A stretch of DNA of 28,036 nucleotides from JAAYFT01 sp036562765 (GCA_036562765.1 DATCJO010000132.1:1-28036), one strand, 5' to 3'. Shown: positions 15,748-24,055, counted from the first letter of the stretch. The notes: generated by a model from the letters alone, not told the origin. Numbers and translations: made by a program.

Positions 15748-16610
15748 TGAGTAGAAAAATAATAATAGATTGTGATAATGCTTTTTCTATTAAAGGCTGT
15801 TATATAGATGATGGCCTTGCAATTATATACACTTTGGCTCAAAATGATGTAGAATTACTAGGCATTACTACTACATTTGGCAACAATACTTTAGATGTTA
15901 TATATCCAAATACTATTAAGTTCATGAAAGACATAGGCCATCCAGAAATTCAAGTATATAGAGGTTCTGAGGATTCATATGAAAATAATGAAGCTGCAAG
16001 GTTTTTAGTAGATATGGCTAACAGATTTGCTGGAGAATTATGCTTAATTGTTTTAGGCTCAACGACAAACCTATATCATGCTTGGCTTTTAGATAAAGAG
16101 TTTTATAATAGAATAAAGGCTATTACCCTCATGGGGGGAATTACTAAACCTTTAATAATCCATGGTATGGTTATAAATGAGCTTAATTTTTCATGCAATT
16201 ACAAAGCGACTTTAAATGTTTTAGAACATGGGGATGAAATTTCTATTGCTACTGGAAATACTTGCTTAGATGCAGTTTTCACAAGGGAGAGATTTGAAAA
16301 ATTAAAAGAAGGCAATAAATTTGAAAAATGGCTTTATGAAAACAGCCTCTACTGGTTTTGTAGTGGTAAACATGGATTTAATCATCATGGGATTTATCTT
16401 TGGGATGTTTTTGCAACTGCTTCACTTTTGAATCCAGACTTATTCATTAAAAATGAGATGGAGATTTCACCTGATGAGGAAAGCATTAAGAAGGGTATGT
16501 TAATAGGGAATGGACATAAGCGAAAAGTAACTATACCCAAGGTTAAGGACGCACATGAATATATAGAACATGTATATAAACAATTCAGGATTTTTGGAGA
16601 AAAAAGATAA
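15747..16610 (+). CDS. Nucleoside hydrolase, inosine-uridine preferring family (atypical N-terminal motif)
   Basis: Would hydrolyse the N-glycosidic bond of ribonucleosides to free base and ribose. The 287-residue protein has the family fold signs, but the calcium/ribose motif DxDxGxDD is expanded: Asp8 and Asp10 (IDCDNAF) are separated from Asp21-Asp22 (YIDDGLAI) by a longer loop. Other elements are LLGITTTFGN, CLIVLGSTTN, ITLMGGI, NFSCNYKATLNVLEHG and the C-terminal HHGIYLWDVFATASLLNP, where WD replaces the usual HDP. This variant still keeps acidic ligands and is probably active; the substrate is uncertain. The RBS AGAGGTGGG lies inside the preceding small frame. It fits the nucleoside-uptake theme of the locus. 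Confidence 0.82.
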   Translation: MSRKIIIDCDNAFSIKGCYIDDGLAIIYTLAQNDVELLGITTTFGNNTLDVIYPNTIKFMKDIGHPEIQVYRGSEDSYENNEAARFLVDMANRFAGELCLIVLGSTTNLYHAWLLDKEFYNRIKAITLMGGITKPLIIHGMVINELNFSCNYKATLNVLEHGDEISIATGNTCLDAVFTRERFEKLKEGNKFEKWLYENSLYWFCSGKHGFNHHGIYLWDVFATASLLNPDLFIKNEMEISPDEESIKKGMLIGNGHKRKVTIPKVKDAHEYIEHVYKQFRIFGEKR

Positions 16611-16715
16611 TTATCGATAAGTGATAAAAATTATCAAAATCTATATAAAAAATATACAATAATTGATATTATAGGTGTAGAAGCTATAGGATTAAATGTA
16701 AAAAGGAGGAATAAT

Positions 16716-17567
16716 GTGGACAAGCTATCATTAGAATCGAGAATTAAAGCAGAAATTTATAATTTCAGCGGAACAATGGGGATATATGCCAATGACTTTA
16801 GAGGCAACATCATAGAAATTAATTCAGAGGAAAAATTCGAAACTGCCAGTACAATAAAGTCATTCATCTTAGTAGAGCTTTTTAGGCAGGTAAAGGAAAA
16901 GAAGGTAGATTTGAATCAAATGATGAAATATGGCAGAGAAAACTTTGTGGTTGGCAGCGGAATATTAAGGTATTTGGATTTTGGTGTAGAGATGAGTGTA
17001 AAGAACATTGCTACGTTGATGATTATAATCAGCGACAACATAGCAACAAATATGATGATAGATTTGCTAGGTATAGATAATATCAACAACACCTGCTATG
17101 AGTTAGGCTTTAAGGATACTGTTTTACATAATAAAATAGACTTTGAAAAATATCCTAAACTTGGCACAACTACTCCTAGAGATTATGGGAAATTATTTGA
17201 AATGCTTTATAAAAGGGAATTATGGAGTGAAGAATTAAGTGAACAGATGATAGAAATATTCAAGAAACAACAATATAATACAATGCTAACTAAGAGTTTA
17301 CCTCAATATTACTTGGATTCAGAAGACACTGGCGATGAAGAATTAATTGCTATAGCTTCAAAAAGCGGCAGCATGGATGCCTGCAGAAATGATGGAGGAA
17401 TAGTCTTTACACCTTATGGCGGATATGTTGTAGCTATATTCACTAAGGATTTTGCAGACAACCTATACTATAACGACCATGAATCCTACAGGTTTGGCAG
17501 CAAGGTAAGCAGATTATTCTTCGACCAATATATTGGTTTGCAAGGAAGATTTAAAATTGAAGATTAG
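16716..17567 (+). CDS. Serine hydrolase of the class A beta-lactamase fold, no signal peptide
   Basis: A 283-residue protein with the penicillin-recognising serine hydrolase motifs in order: STIK (Ser45-x-x-Lys48), SDN (residues 106-108) and KSG (216-218). Glu144 in the IDFEKYPK segment is at the spacing of the class A omega-loop glutamate, followed by LGTTTPRDYGKLFEML, typical of class A relatives. There is no signal peptide or lipobox, so it appears cytoplasmic unless exported by another route. That argues for a metabolic esterase/amidase role rather than antibiotic resistance, though resistance cannot be excluded. The start is GTG, with AAAGGAGG at 16702-16709. It stands alone between gaps and ends at a strong terminator. 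Confidence 0.82.
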   Translation: MDKLSLESRIKAEIYNFSGTMGIYANDFRGNIIEINSEEKFETASTIKSFILVELFRQVKEKKVDLNQMMKYGRENFVVGSGILRYLDFGVEMSVKNIATLMIIISDNIATNMMIDLLGIDNINNTCYELGFKDTVLHNKIDFEKYPKLGTTTPRDYGKLFEMLYKRELWSEELSEQMIEIFKKQQYNTMLTKSLPQYYLDSEDTGDEELIAIASKSGSMDACRNDGGIVFTPYGGYVVAIFTKDFADNLYYNDHESYRFGSKVSRLFFDQYIGLQGRFKIED

Positions 17568-17603
17568 TCTAAAGTTAGATAAAATAATAGGGGAAGAATT
17601 ACA

Positions 17604-17635
17604 TAAAGTGGAGAGTCAATCTCCACTTTATTTTT
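17604..17635 (+). terminator. Rho-independent terminator after the serine hydrolase
   Basis: An 11-bp perfect stem (17604-17614 with 17620-17630), a 5-base loop GTCAA and a TTTTT tail. Confidence 0.9.
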
Positions 17636-17773
17636 GTATACAATGTAAGTTGAAAATTGAATTTTCAAAGAAAATGCCATTGAAAATTTTAGTTAAAAAA
17701 ATTAATAAAAAATTTATAGCAATATTGTAAGATAATTAAAAAAGATGCGTCTTATATATGAGGTGGTGGGAAA

Positions 17774-18271
17774 GTGACAGACCTAGAAAGTTTATATAAA
17801 GAATATTTTAAGGATGTATACCTCTATGTAAAAAGCCTATCAGGGGATGTACATGTAGCAGAAGATATAACTTCTGAAACTTTCTTAAAGGCAATTAAGT
17901 CCATTAATTCCTTTAAAGGAGACTGCGATATTAGGGTATGGCTGTGTCAGATTGCTAAAAATACATACTTTTCATATTTAAGAAAAAACAAAGCTTTAGT
18001 GCTTACAGATGTTGAGGAAGAAGGAAAATGCAAAATAGACGTTGAAAAGGGATTATGTTCTAAAGAGGAATCATTGAAAATTCATGAAATTTTGCATAAC
18101 CTCAATGAGCCCTATAAGGAAGTATTTACCCTTCGAGTATTTGCAGAACTGAGCTTTAAGGAGATTGGTAAGATTTTTGGTAAAACCGAAAACTGGGCAT
18201 GTGTCACTTACCACCGCGCTAGGAAGAAAATTCAGGAGGAATTGGAGGGATATGATGAAGGTGACATGTAA
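17774..18271 (+). CDS. ECF-type RNA polymerase sigma factor
   Basis: Directs RNA polymerase to a small set of promoters in response to an envelope-type signal. At 165 residues it is a minimal group IV sigma factor. Region 2 is seen in LYKEYFKDVYLYVKSL, AEDITSETFLKA and DIRVWLCQIAKNTYFSYLRK (about residues 7-75), and region 4 in LNEPYKEVFTLRVF, LSFKEIGKIFGKTENWACVTYHRARKKI (about 115-155). The GTG start has GAGGTGGTGG just upstream. The 3' end overlaps the anti-sigma gene, so the pair is translated together. A weak ECF-like promoter (TGTAAG, 16 bases, CGTC at 17726-17751) may allow autoregulation. Confidence 0.92.
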   Translation: MTDLESLYKEYFKDVYLYVKSLSGDVHVAEDITSETFLKAIKSINSFKGDCDIRVWLCQIAKNTYFSYLRKNKALVLTDVEEEGKCKIDVEKGLCSKEESLKIHEILHNLNEPYKEVFTLRVFAELSFKEIGKIFGKTENWACVTYHRARKKIQEELEGYDEGDM

Positions 18272-19133
18272 TATAGTTAAGGATTTACTGCCACTTTATG
18301 TTGAAAATCTAACCAGTGAAGATACGAGGAAGATAGTAGAAGAGCATATTGAAAACTGTCAAGATTGTAGAAGGGAATTGGAATCAATGAAAAATTATAA
18401 AGAAATTCCAATAGATACAAATATGGAGCCTTTTAAGAAAATAGAAAAGAAGCTTTTTAAGAATAAAGTTGAAACCATAGTATTTACAGCTCTTTTGGTA
18501 TTGATATTTTCCATAATAGCATTGGCCTATTTAACAGCTCCAGAGTATTTGCCTTATTCAAGTAGTATAGTGTCATTAAAGGAATATGAGGATGGCAAAA
18601 TTGTAATTACTTTCAGTGAAGAAGTTGCAGGATATGATATAAATAAATATGAAGATAGCTATTCATTAACTGCATGGAATACTGCTTTAAATAAATATGT
18701 CCTTAAAAACAAAAGACAAAGCATAGTATTAAATCCAGATGGTGAAGAAGTTAAGTCTGTTTACTATTATAATGCAGATGGGACAGGAGATGTTTTAATC
18801 TATGGAGTAAGCCCTTATAATTTTGGAGGACAAAAAACTTTGCCAAGATTAGTCCTTGGATATTATGTTGCAATGGCTTTATTTGTGGTGGCTTTGTGTG
18901 GAATTTTAATCCTTATTTTTAAAAAACATGAGAATTTAAAAAATTTCTTGAAAAAAGTCATACTTTTCCCCATATCTTATATAATCAGCCATATTTGTCT
19001 TAAAGGGCTTACAACTACATCTTATTCATCTCAGAGGGATTTTTTGGGGATTCTACTTCTTACTGTTCCAATATACTGTATATTAACTATTGGTATTAGT
19101 GTTTATAAAAGATTGAAAGGTGGAGTATATTAA
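18255..19133 (+). CDS. Membrane anti-sigma factor with zinc-finger (ZAS-type) domain
   Basis: Partner that holds the preceding sigma factor inactive at the membrane. The cytoplasmic N-terminus has the zf-HC2 signature: CNIVKDLLPLYVENLTSED, then HIENCQDC giving His31-x3-Cys35-x2-Cys38. A membrane span covers about residues 74-94, an extracytoplasmic domain of roughly 110 residues follows, then three further hydrophobic segments (around VAMALFVVALCGILILIF, LFPISYIISHI and ILLLTVPIYCILTIGI). The extracytoplasmic domain, rich in Tyr, Ser and Asp, would sense the signal, which is unknown. ATG 18255 is chosen because GGAGGG (18244-18249) is correctly spaced; an earlier in-frame start at 18165 would run deep into the sigma gene. 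It overlaps the sigma gene by 17 bases. Confidence 0.88.
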   Translation: MKVTCNIVKDLLPLYVENLTSEDTRKIVEEHIENCQDCRRELESMKNYKEIPIDTNMEPFKKIEKKLFKNKVETIVFTALLVLIFSIIALAYLTAPEYLPYSSSIVSLKEYEDGKIVITFSEEVAGYDINKYEDSYSLTAWNTALNKYVLKNKRQSIVLNPDGEEVKSVYYYNADGTGDVLIYGVSPYNFGGQKTLPRLVLGYYVAMALFVVALCGILILIFKKHENLKNFLKKVILFPISYIISHICLKGLTTTSYSSQRDFLGILLLTVPIYCILTIGISVYKRLKGGVY

Positions 19134-19142
19134 TTCTCCACC
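19119..19142. terminator. Hairpin between the convergent anti-sigma and hydrolase genes
   Basis: GGTGGAG (19119-19125) pairs with CTCCACC (19136-19142) over a 10-base loop. It spans the anti-sigma stop and touches the end of the opposing gene. No strong T run follows on either strand, so any terminator role is weak. Confidence 0.3.
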
Positions 19143-20041
19143 TATTCTACAATATTAGTTAATGTCCCTATTTTTTCTATGTAGCATTCAACTACATCGC
19201 CATACTTTAAGAATTTTGGAGGGTTAAATCCAGCTCCAACTCCAGCAGGGGTTCCTGTTAAGATTATATCTCCAGCCCTTAAGGTGAGCCCTTTAGATAA
19301 ATCTGAAATAATAGTAGGGATATCGAATATTAGGTTTCTTGTATTGGAATTTTGCCTAATTTCACCATTTACTTTTGACATTATATTAAGTTCCACAGGG
19401 AAAGGTATTTCTGATTTATGGACTATATATGGCCCTATGGAAGTAAAAGTATCAAGGCTTTTTCCTTTTAGCCATTGGATGTGTTTTGTCTGTATGTCCC
19501 TAGCTGTGATATCGTTTCCAATGGTATATCCAAATATATATTCTTCTGCATTTTCATAAGGGATGTCCTTACCATCTTTCCCAATGATTACTGCCAATTC
19601 TACTTCATAATCTATCTTGTCAGTATAGCCTTTAGGTATGATTATTTTGTCCATGTTTCCTATGGCAGGATCTGCAATTTTTGAAAAATATATTGGATAT
19701 TCAGGTATTTCTAAATTTCCAGTAGGTATGCTTTTTATTTCCTTGGCATGTTCTATGTAGTTTTTCCCAAGGCAGAATATATTTCTCCTTGGATATCTGA
19801 TAGGTGCAGTGATTTTAACATCCTTTAGGGGTATTCCTTTACCTTCAAACTTACTTGATATGCTTTTTAAATCATCTAATATGCTGTCAGAATAAGTCCT
19901 TATAAAACCAAGGAGGTCTTCTGGCACTTCTTTGTTTAATTCTTTTAGTAATGTCTTCATTGGAATAACAGCTTGGTTTTTATCATCTAATATGCCATAG
20001 TGCTCTTCGTTGTTATATTCATAGGAAAGAAATTTCATCAT
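19142..20041 (-). CDS. Fumarylacetoacetate hydrolase (FAH) family protein
   Basis: Metal-dependent hydrolase or decarboxylase/isomerase acting on 2-oxo or acylpyruvate-type acids. The 299 residues comprise an N-terminal small domain (about 1-85) and a catalytic domain with FCLGKNYIEHAKEI, PIYFSKIADPAIG, the metal ligands DYEVELAVIIG (Glu-x-Glu), GYTIGNDITARDIQ (Asp) and GDIILTGTPAGVGAG. All metal ligands are present. The substrate cannot be told from sequence; members range from acylpyruvases to oxaloacetate decarboxylases. AAGGAG (20047-20052, minus strand) lies 5 bases before ATG 20041; a second ATG follows directly. It is downstream of a terminator, so it may have its own weak promoter or depend on read-through. 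Confidence 0.92.
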   Translation of the reverse strand: MMKFLSYEYNNEEHYGILDDKNQAVIPMKTLLKELNKEVPEDLLGFIRTYSDSILDDLKSISSKFEGKGIPLKDVKITAPIRYPRRNIFCLGKNYIEHAKEIKSIPTGNLEIPEYPIYFSKIADPAIGNMDKIIIPKGYTDKIDYEVELAVIIGKDGKDIPYENAEEYIFGYTIGNDITARDIQTKHIQWLKGKSLDTFTSIGPYIVHKSEIPFPVELNIMSKVNGEIRQNSNTRNLIFDIPTIISDLSKGLTLRAGDIILTGTPAGVGAGFNPPKFLKYGDVVECYIEKIGTLTNIVE

Positions 20042-20081
20042 ACCATCTCCTTATAATTTGTATATCTATATAATATCATAT

Positions 20082-20113
20082 AAAAATCTGATGGAATAAA
20101 CCATCAGATTTTT
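20082..20113 (-). terminator. Terminator of the lipoprotein-DUF2935 unit
   Basis: A 13-bp perfect stem (20082-20094 with 20101-20113) and a 6-base loop. In the leftward direction the distal arm ends in TTTTT. The proximal arm overlaps the last codons and stop of the DUF2935 gene. Confidence 0.85.
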
Positions 20114-21003
20114 TTATCGTTTAAAATTCTTAAATAGTGATTAGCTTCTCTTAAAACATGGTCTGCAAGTAGTGGAATTATAATAGATTTTATTTCACAG
20201 TTTAACAATCCTTCTGTAGCAGATTTTTTGAAATCCCTTATTTCTTCTGTAGCAGTTTTGCTCTTTTCTAAAAGTTCTTTTTCGTTACATTTAACAGATT
20301 CTTCTACAAGTTTGTCAAATTTCTTTTCAATTTCTATGGCTCTATCTTTTAGTTCTATTTCAGTTGGGTCCAACATTCCTTCTATGAACTGGGCATGTTC
20401 TTTCATGACGTAGTTCCAGAATCTTAATTCGTCGCACAATGGCATTTCAGGTAAAGTCCTGTTTAAAAGGGATTTTAAGATTTTTTGATATAATTCTGCT
20501 TCTTCTGTTATATGGTCTAAAATTTCAGGATATAAATTCATAAAGATATTGCAGTCTAAGAATAATTCCAACAATTTTTTCTTAAGCTCTATGGTCTCTT
20601 TTAAAAGGTTTAAAGATCTGCAGTTTATATCATCGACTTTCATCTCTAACCATTGAGTATATTCAAAATTGGGATTTGATTTTAATTCCTGCTCTGCTTC
20701 AGTTATATTGGTGTTTATACTTGCACCTGTCAATTTAGAAGTTGCCTTTTCTGCCCTTAAGGTGTAATTTGTTACAAGCTCATTGGACTTTATTACGTTT
20801 TCCCTAATGGCTTCATTGGCAAATGCTAAAGTTTCACCTAACAGGTCTTCAAAGGATTTTTTCAAAATAATGGCTTCAGAGATGTATGTTTTGTCAACTG
20901 GCTGGAGAGCAGTTTCTATGAATAACAGGTGCTCTTTCATAATCCTCTGATAGAACAGGTTAGCTTCCAAGGAATATTGAATGAACTCCTTTCTTGTTAA
21001 CAA
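20104..21003 (-). CDS. DUF2935 domain protein, duplicated four-helix type
   Basis: An all-helical protein of about 299 residues in the DUF2935 family, common in spore-forming Firmicutes. Two homologous halves are visible: RIMKEHLLFIETAL near the N-terminus matches YVMKEHAQFIEGML in the second half, and EILDHITEEAELYQKIL matches LLADHVLREANHYLRIL. Conserved His and Glu pairs (KEH, DH..EA) suggest metal binding in a ferritin-like bundle; the function is not established. An earlier TTG at 21036 is in frame, but GGAGGGGGG (21010-21018, minus strand) lies 6 bases before TTG 21003, giving MLTRKEF, which fits family N-termini. No signal peptide. It is transcribed after the lipoprotein gene, with a gap of only about 60 bases and no terminator between. 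Confidence 0.87.
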   Translation of the reverse strand: MLTRKEFIQYSLEANLFYQRIMKEHLLFIETALQPVDKTYISEAIILKKSFEDLLGETLAFANEAIRENVIKSNELVTNYTLRAEKATSKLTGASINTNITEAEQELKSNPNFEYTQWLEMKVDDINCRSLNLLKETIELKKKLLELFLDCNIFMNLYPEILDHITEEAELYQKILKSLLNRTLPEMPLCDELRFWNYVMKEHAQFIEGMLDPTEIELKDRAIEIEKKFDKLVEESVKCNEKELLEKSKTATEEIRDFKKSATEGLLNCEIKSIIIPLLADHVLREANHYLRILNDKKI

Positions 21004-21067
21004 AAAAATCCCCCCTCCATAAATACTATTACTCAATACATAATATTATGAAGGGAAGATTATGTGA

Positions 21068-22639
21068 TTAATTTAATCTTTCTTTCAACTTATTCCTTAC
21101 ATCATCATTTACAATATAGTTATTTTCTTCTAAAGCCTTTATGAATGTTGTAATTATATCGCCAAAATTAGTGTAAGGATATTTTTCTTGGGCATTTTTA
21201 AATTCTTTAATGGCTTCATCTTTTATTCTCAAAGTACTTCTGTCATAATTAGGGTCATGTAAATCTCCATAGAAATATACATTTATATAATTCATGTATA
21301 TTTCATTTACAGTTGGTAGAAGTTCAGAATAGGGGTAAATTAGCCTAAAACTTTCCGCTTGCAAAATCCGTTCTGTAAGCTTTTCCGCGGAAATGGCAAG
21401 GCTTCCATCAATCATAAACGGTTCATCAACATTAAGAGCTAATAGTTTCAAATAATCCTTATATTCATTTGTCAATCCTTCACCAAGCGTATCTATAAAC
21501 TTCTGATAATCTATTAAATAATAATACATTCCTTCGGAAGTAGCCAATTTATATCCCAGGTTTATATTTTCAATTAGGTTTTCCTTAAGTTCAGGCTCAT
21601 CTTTCAATGTTTTTTCTCTATTTAGATATTCTAGGCTGTTGAGTTTTTCTATATCAAGGCCATATTTTATAAACAGGTGGTCGAAGTTTTCACCTTGCTG
21701 ATACTTTATAAAAAGGCTGTTTACTTCAAGGCTTTTATCAGTAGATAATTCATTAAGCTTTTGGATGTATTCCTTTAGAAGTTCTGTATTTTCATATTTT
21801 GTCAGTTGACTTTGGTTATCAGCCAAAAACTTTAAAAATTCATTTATATTTTCTTCAATAATTTTCTTTCCTTTGTTATATATTTCTTCGTGGGCAATTT
21901 CTTCTTTAAACCCTTCTCTTTCCACTTTAACTAAAGTCCCACTGTCTTTACCATTCCACTTATACCACAGTGTCATTTTATCTGCTTCAGCTATATTAGC
22001 TTCTTTAGTTTCAGGATCTACTGTATATATGCTAAATTCCAATATTCCATCGTTGTCTATGTCTTTTATTTCATTGCTTGTATATATAGATAGAAGTGAT
22101 ATTTTATTTTCATTAAAGATGCTTTTTAACTTGTTATCTTCTAAGACAAAACCATATGTTACACCAGAATGGGCGCCAACGCTGTTATTTAATAGGATTC
22201 CTGTTTTTTCTGCTGAAATTTTTCCTATAACTAGCTGATAATTTGTATTATCATAATTCATTGATACACTGTCTAGTAAAGTATATTTTTCTCCATTAAA
22301 TCTATAGATTTCCAGTGCTCCTTCATCCTTTAGGTTATTTGGATCCCTTTCTTTAAAGACTACCAGTTCAGGGATAGTATCGTCATCCAAGTTGCCAATG
22401 GCAAAATGGGGAGGAGAAGCTTCCTTATTAGTTACTAAATCATATCCTAAATTATTCATATATTCCATATATAATTCGTCATTAAGGAAATCGTAATTCT
22501 CACCTTTAGATAAGATGATTTCCTTAAGGGATTTTTCTGGAGGAAGGACTTCTGGAAGGGTTTCCTTAGTTGAACAGCCTATGCTAAATATAATTAGTAA
22601 CAACGTTATAAAGATATATTTCAGTGATTTTCTTACCAT
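21068..22639 (-). CDS. Lipoprotein of unknown function with FG-GAP/VCBS-like segments
   Basis: A 523-residue exported protein. Residues 1-21 form a signal peptide and FSIGC carries the lipid-anchor Cys22. The N-terminal third has short beta-propeller-like calcium segments (GNLDDDTIPELVVF near residue 87 and IKDIDNDGILEFSIY near residue 195), which resemble FG-GAP/VCBS repeats. The rest, from about residue 240, looks largely helical and acidic with Lys/Glu-rich stretches and no recognised enzyme motif. It is the first gene of a leftward unit with the DUF2935 gene. AAGGAGAT precedes the ATG and a TATAAT lies about 25 bases upstream. I do not recognise a specific family, and a role at the cell surface is all that can be said. 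Confidence 0.8.
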   Translation of the reverse strand: MVRKSLKYIFITLLLIIFSIGCSTKETLPEVLPPEKSLKEIILSKGENYDFLNDELYMEYMNNLGYDLVTNKEASPPHFAIGNLDDDTIPELVVFKERDPNNLKDEGALEIYRFNGEKYTLLDSVSMNYDNTNYQLVIGKISAEKTGILLNNSVGAHSGVTYGFVLEDNKLKSIFNENKISLLSIYTSNEIKDIDNDGILEFSIYTVDPETKEANIAEADKMTLWYKWNGKDSGTLVKVEREGFKEEIAHEEIYNKGKKIIEENINEFLKFLADNQSQLTKYENTELLKEYIQKLNELSTDKSLEVNSLFIKYQQGENFDHLFIKYGLDIEKLNSLEYLNREKTLKDEPELKENLIENINLGYKLATSEGMYYYLIDYQKFIDTLGEGLTNEYKDYLKLLALNVDEPFMIDGSLAISAEKLTERILQAESFRLIYPYSELLPTVNEIYMNYINVYFYGDLHDPNYDRSTLRIKDEAIKEFKNAQEKYPYTNFGDIITTFIKALEENNYIVNDDVRNKLKERLN

Positions 22640-22664
22640 ATATAATCTCCTTTCTGATGATTAT

Positions 22665-22670
22665 ATTATA
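22665..22670 (-). promoter_or_regulatory. -10 box for the leftward lipoprotein gene
   Basis: TATAAT on the minus strand, about 25 bases before the lipoprotein ATG. The -35 is poor (TACACA at 18 bases). The rest of the 235-base divergent gap (22640-22874) is AT-rich and should also hold the rightward promoter for the encapsulin genes, which I could not pinpoint. Confidence 0.4.
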
Positions 22671-22874
22671 CAACGAAATATAGTGTCATGTGTAACAAAG
22701 AAGTTACAATAATTTCACAATAAAATCACAAAAAGTTTACATTAATATAAGATAATGTCATAAATGTAAAAGTAATTTTAATAAATTCGGGTAAAATAAT
22801 CTTTGTGAATGTTTTAATTAGTTTTATATGGGTAAACTAATTATTGGAATAATTTGTAGAGGGAGGAATTTTCC

Positions 22875-23213
22875 GTGAGCCAATATCATGAACCTGTAGA
22901 AAAGCTAGATGAAAAAACTATGAACATGACAAGAGCTTTAAACAGCTTAAAGGAAGAAATTGAAGCTGTTGACTGGTATAATCAAAGAGTTGCATCATCA
23001 TTAGACCCTGAATTAAAAGCCATAATGGCCCATAATAGGGATGAAGAAATTGAACATGCCTGCATGTTGCTTGAATGGTTGAGAAGGAATATGGATAAAT
23101 GGGATGAAAATTTGAGGACTTATTTATTTACAGAAGGGCCAATAACTGAAATAGAAGAAAATGCTACTGAAGCAGGAGAATCAAAAAGCTTAAATATTGG
23201 AGATTTAAAATAG
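22875..23213 (+). CDS. Encapsulated ferritin-like protein (EncFtn), encapsulin cargo
   Basis: An iron-oxidising ferroxidase of 112 residues that is packed inside an encapsulin shell. It closely follows the EncFtn pattern: EEIEAVDWYNQR and DEEIEHACMLLEWLRR, with ferroxidase ligands Glu28, Glu58 and His61 and the adjacent Trp34-Tyr35; then LRTYLFTE and ITEIEE. The acidic linker ends in a targeting peptide SLNIGDLK at the extreme C-terminus, the type that docks on the encapsulin inner wall. In known cases two-helix subunits form a decameric ring of dimers. The GTG start follows GGGAGGA (22861-22867). Only 10 bases separate it from the encapsulin gene, so the pair forms a two-gene iron-storage operon. 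Confidence 0.94.
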   Translation: MSQYHEPVEKLDEKTMNMTRALNSLKEEIEAVDWYNQRVASSLDPELKAIMAHNRDEEIEHACMLLEWLRRNMDKWDENLRTYLFTEGPITEIEENATEAGESKSLNIGDLK

Positions 23214-23223
23214 GAGGGATAGC

Positions 23224-24009
23224 ATGTTATATAAGGAATTAGCTCCTATTTCTTCTAGTGCTTGGGAAGAAATAGAAGAAAGGGCAAAGGAAGTTTTAAA
23301 ATCTTATTTGTCTGCTAGAAAAATTGTTAGGGTAAACGGGCCAAAGGGATTGGATTTCAACGTAATAACAGAAGGTAGATTAAATCCTGTTAAAAATAGA
23401 GGAAATGTAGGCTTTAGTACTTATAAAGTTCAACCTTTAACAGAATGCAGAGTAGAATTTGAAATGGACAGATGGGAACTAGATAATGTAGAAAGAGGAG
23501 CTCAAGATGTTGATTATGAACCATTAGAAAATGCTGCTAAAGAAATTGCATTGTTTGAGGAAAATGCAATATATAACGGCTTAGAAGAAGGATTTATAAA
23601 AGGTATTGATAATGTAGTTCAAACTCCTCCTATACCATTAGGAAATGACCCAAATTCCATAATGGAAGCTATAGCTAAGGGAATAATAGAACTTAGAAAG
23701 AATTATCAAGTTGGACCATTTAGCTTAGTTGTGGGAGAAGAAGCATATAAGAGGATTATATCAAAGGAAACTGCTTACCCACTAGACAAAAGAATTGAAA
23801 AGCTAATAGATGGCAAAATAGTATTTAGCCATGTAGTAAACGGAGCATATTTGCTTCCATATAATCATGAGGATTTAGAGCTTACAATAGGAAGAGATTT
23901 CTCAATAGGTTATCAATACCATACTAATGATAAGGTAAGATTTTTCATTACTGAATCCTTCACATTTAGAGTTTTGGATCCTACATTGATAGTTAAGTTT
24001 ACCTTATAA
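23224..24009 (+). CDS. Encapsulin shell protein (family 1)
   Basis: A self-assembling HK97-fold capsid-like protein of 261 residues that builds a nanocompartment around the preceding ferritin-like cargo. Typical features are the N-terminal LAPISSSAWEEIEERAKEVL helix that contributes to cargo docking, RKIVRVNGPKGLDF, the E-loop region with VQPLTECRVEFEMDRWELD, YNGLEEGFIKGI, and the A-domain end VLDPTLIVKF. Length is standard for a T=1 shell. There are no phage genes nearby, so it is a true encapsulin operon. ATG has TAGGAGGG upstream, overlapping the cargo stop codon. It is followed by a terminator. Confidence 0.96.
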   Translation: MLYKELAPISSSAWEEIEERAKEVLKSYLSARKIVRVNGPKGLDFNVITEGRLNPVKNRGNVGFSTYKVQPLTECRVEFEMDRWELDNVERGAQDVDYEPLENAAKEIALFEENAIYNGLEEGFIKGIDNVVQTPPIPLGNDPNSIMEAIAKGIIELRKNYQVGPFSLVVGEEAYKRIISKETAYPLDKRIEKLIDGKIVFSHVVNGAYLLPYNHEDLELTIGRDFSIGYQYHTNDKVRFFITESFTFRVLDPTLIVKFTL

Positions 24010-24055
24010 TCTATAATAACTAAAACCCTTCTAACATTAATCATAGAATCAAAGG

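Noticed and set aside
17533..17730. 65-codon rightward open frame after the serine hydrolase
   Set aside because: It overlaps the hydrolase end in another frame, runs through a strong terminator hairpin, and lacks a ribosome binding site.
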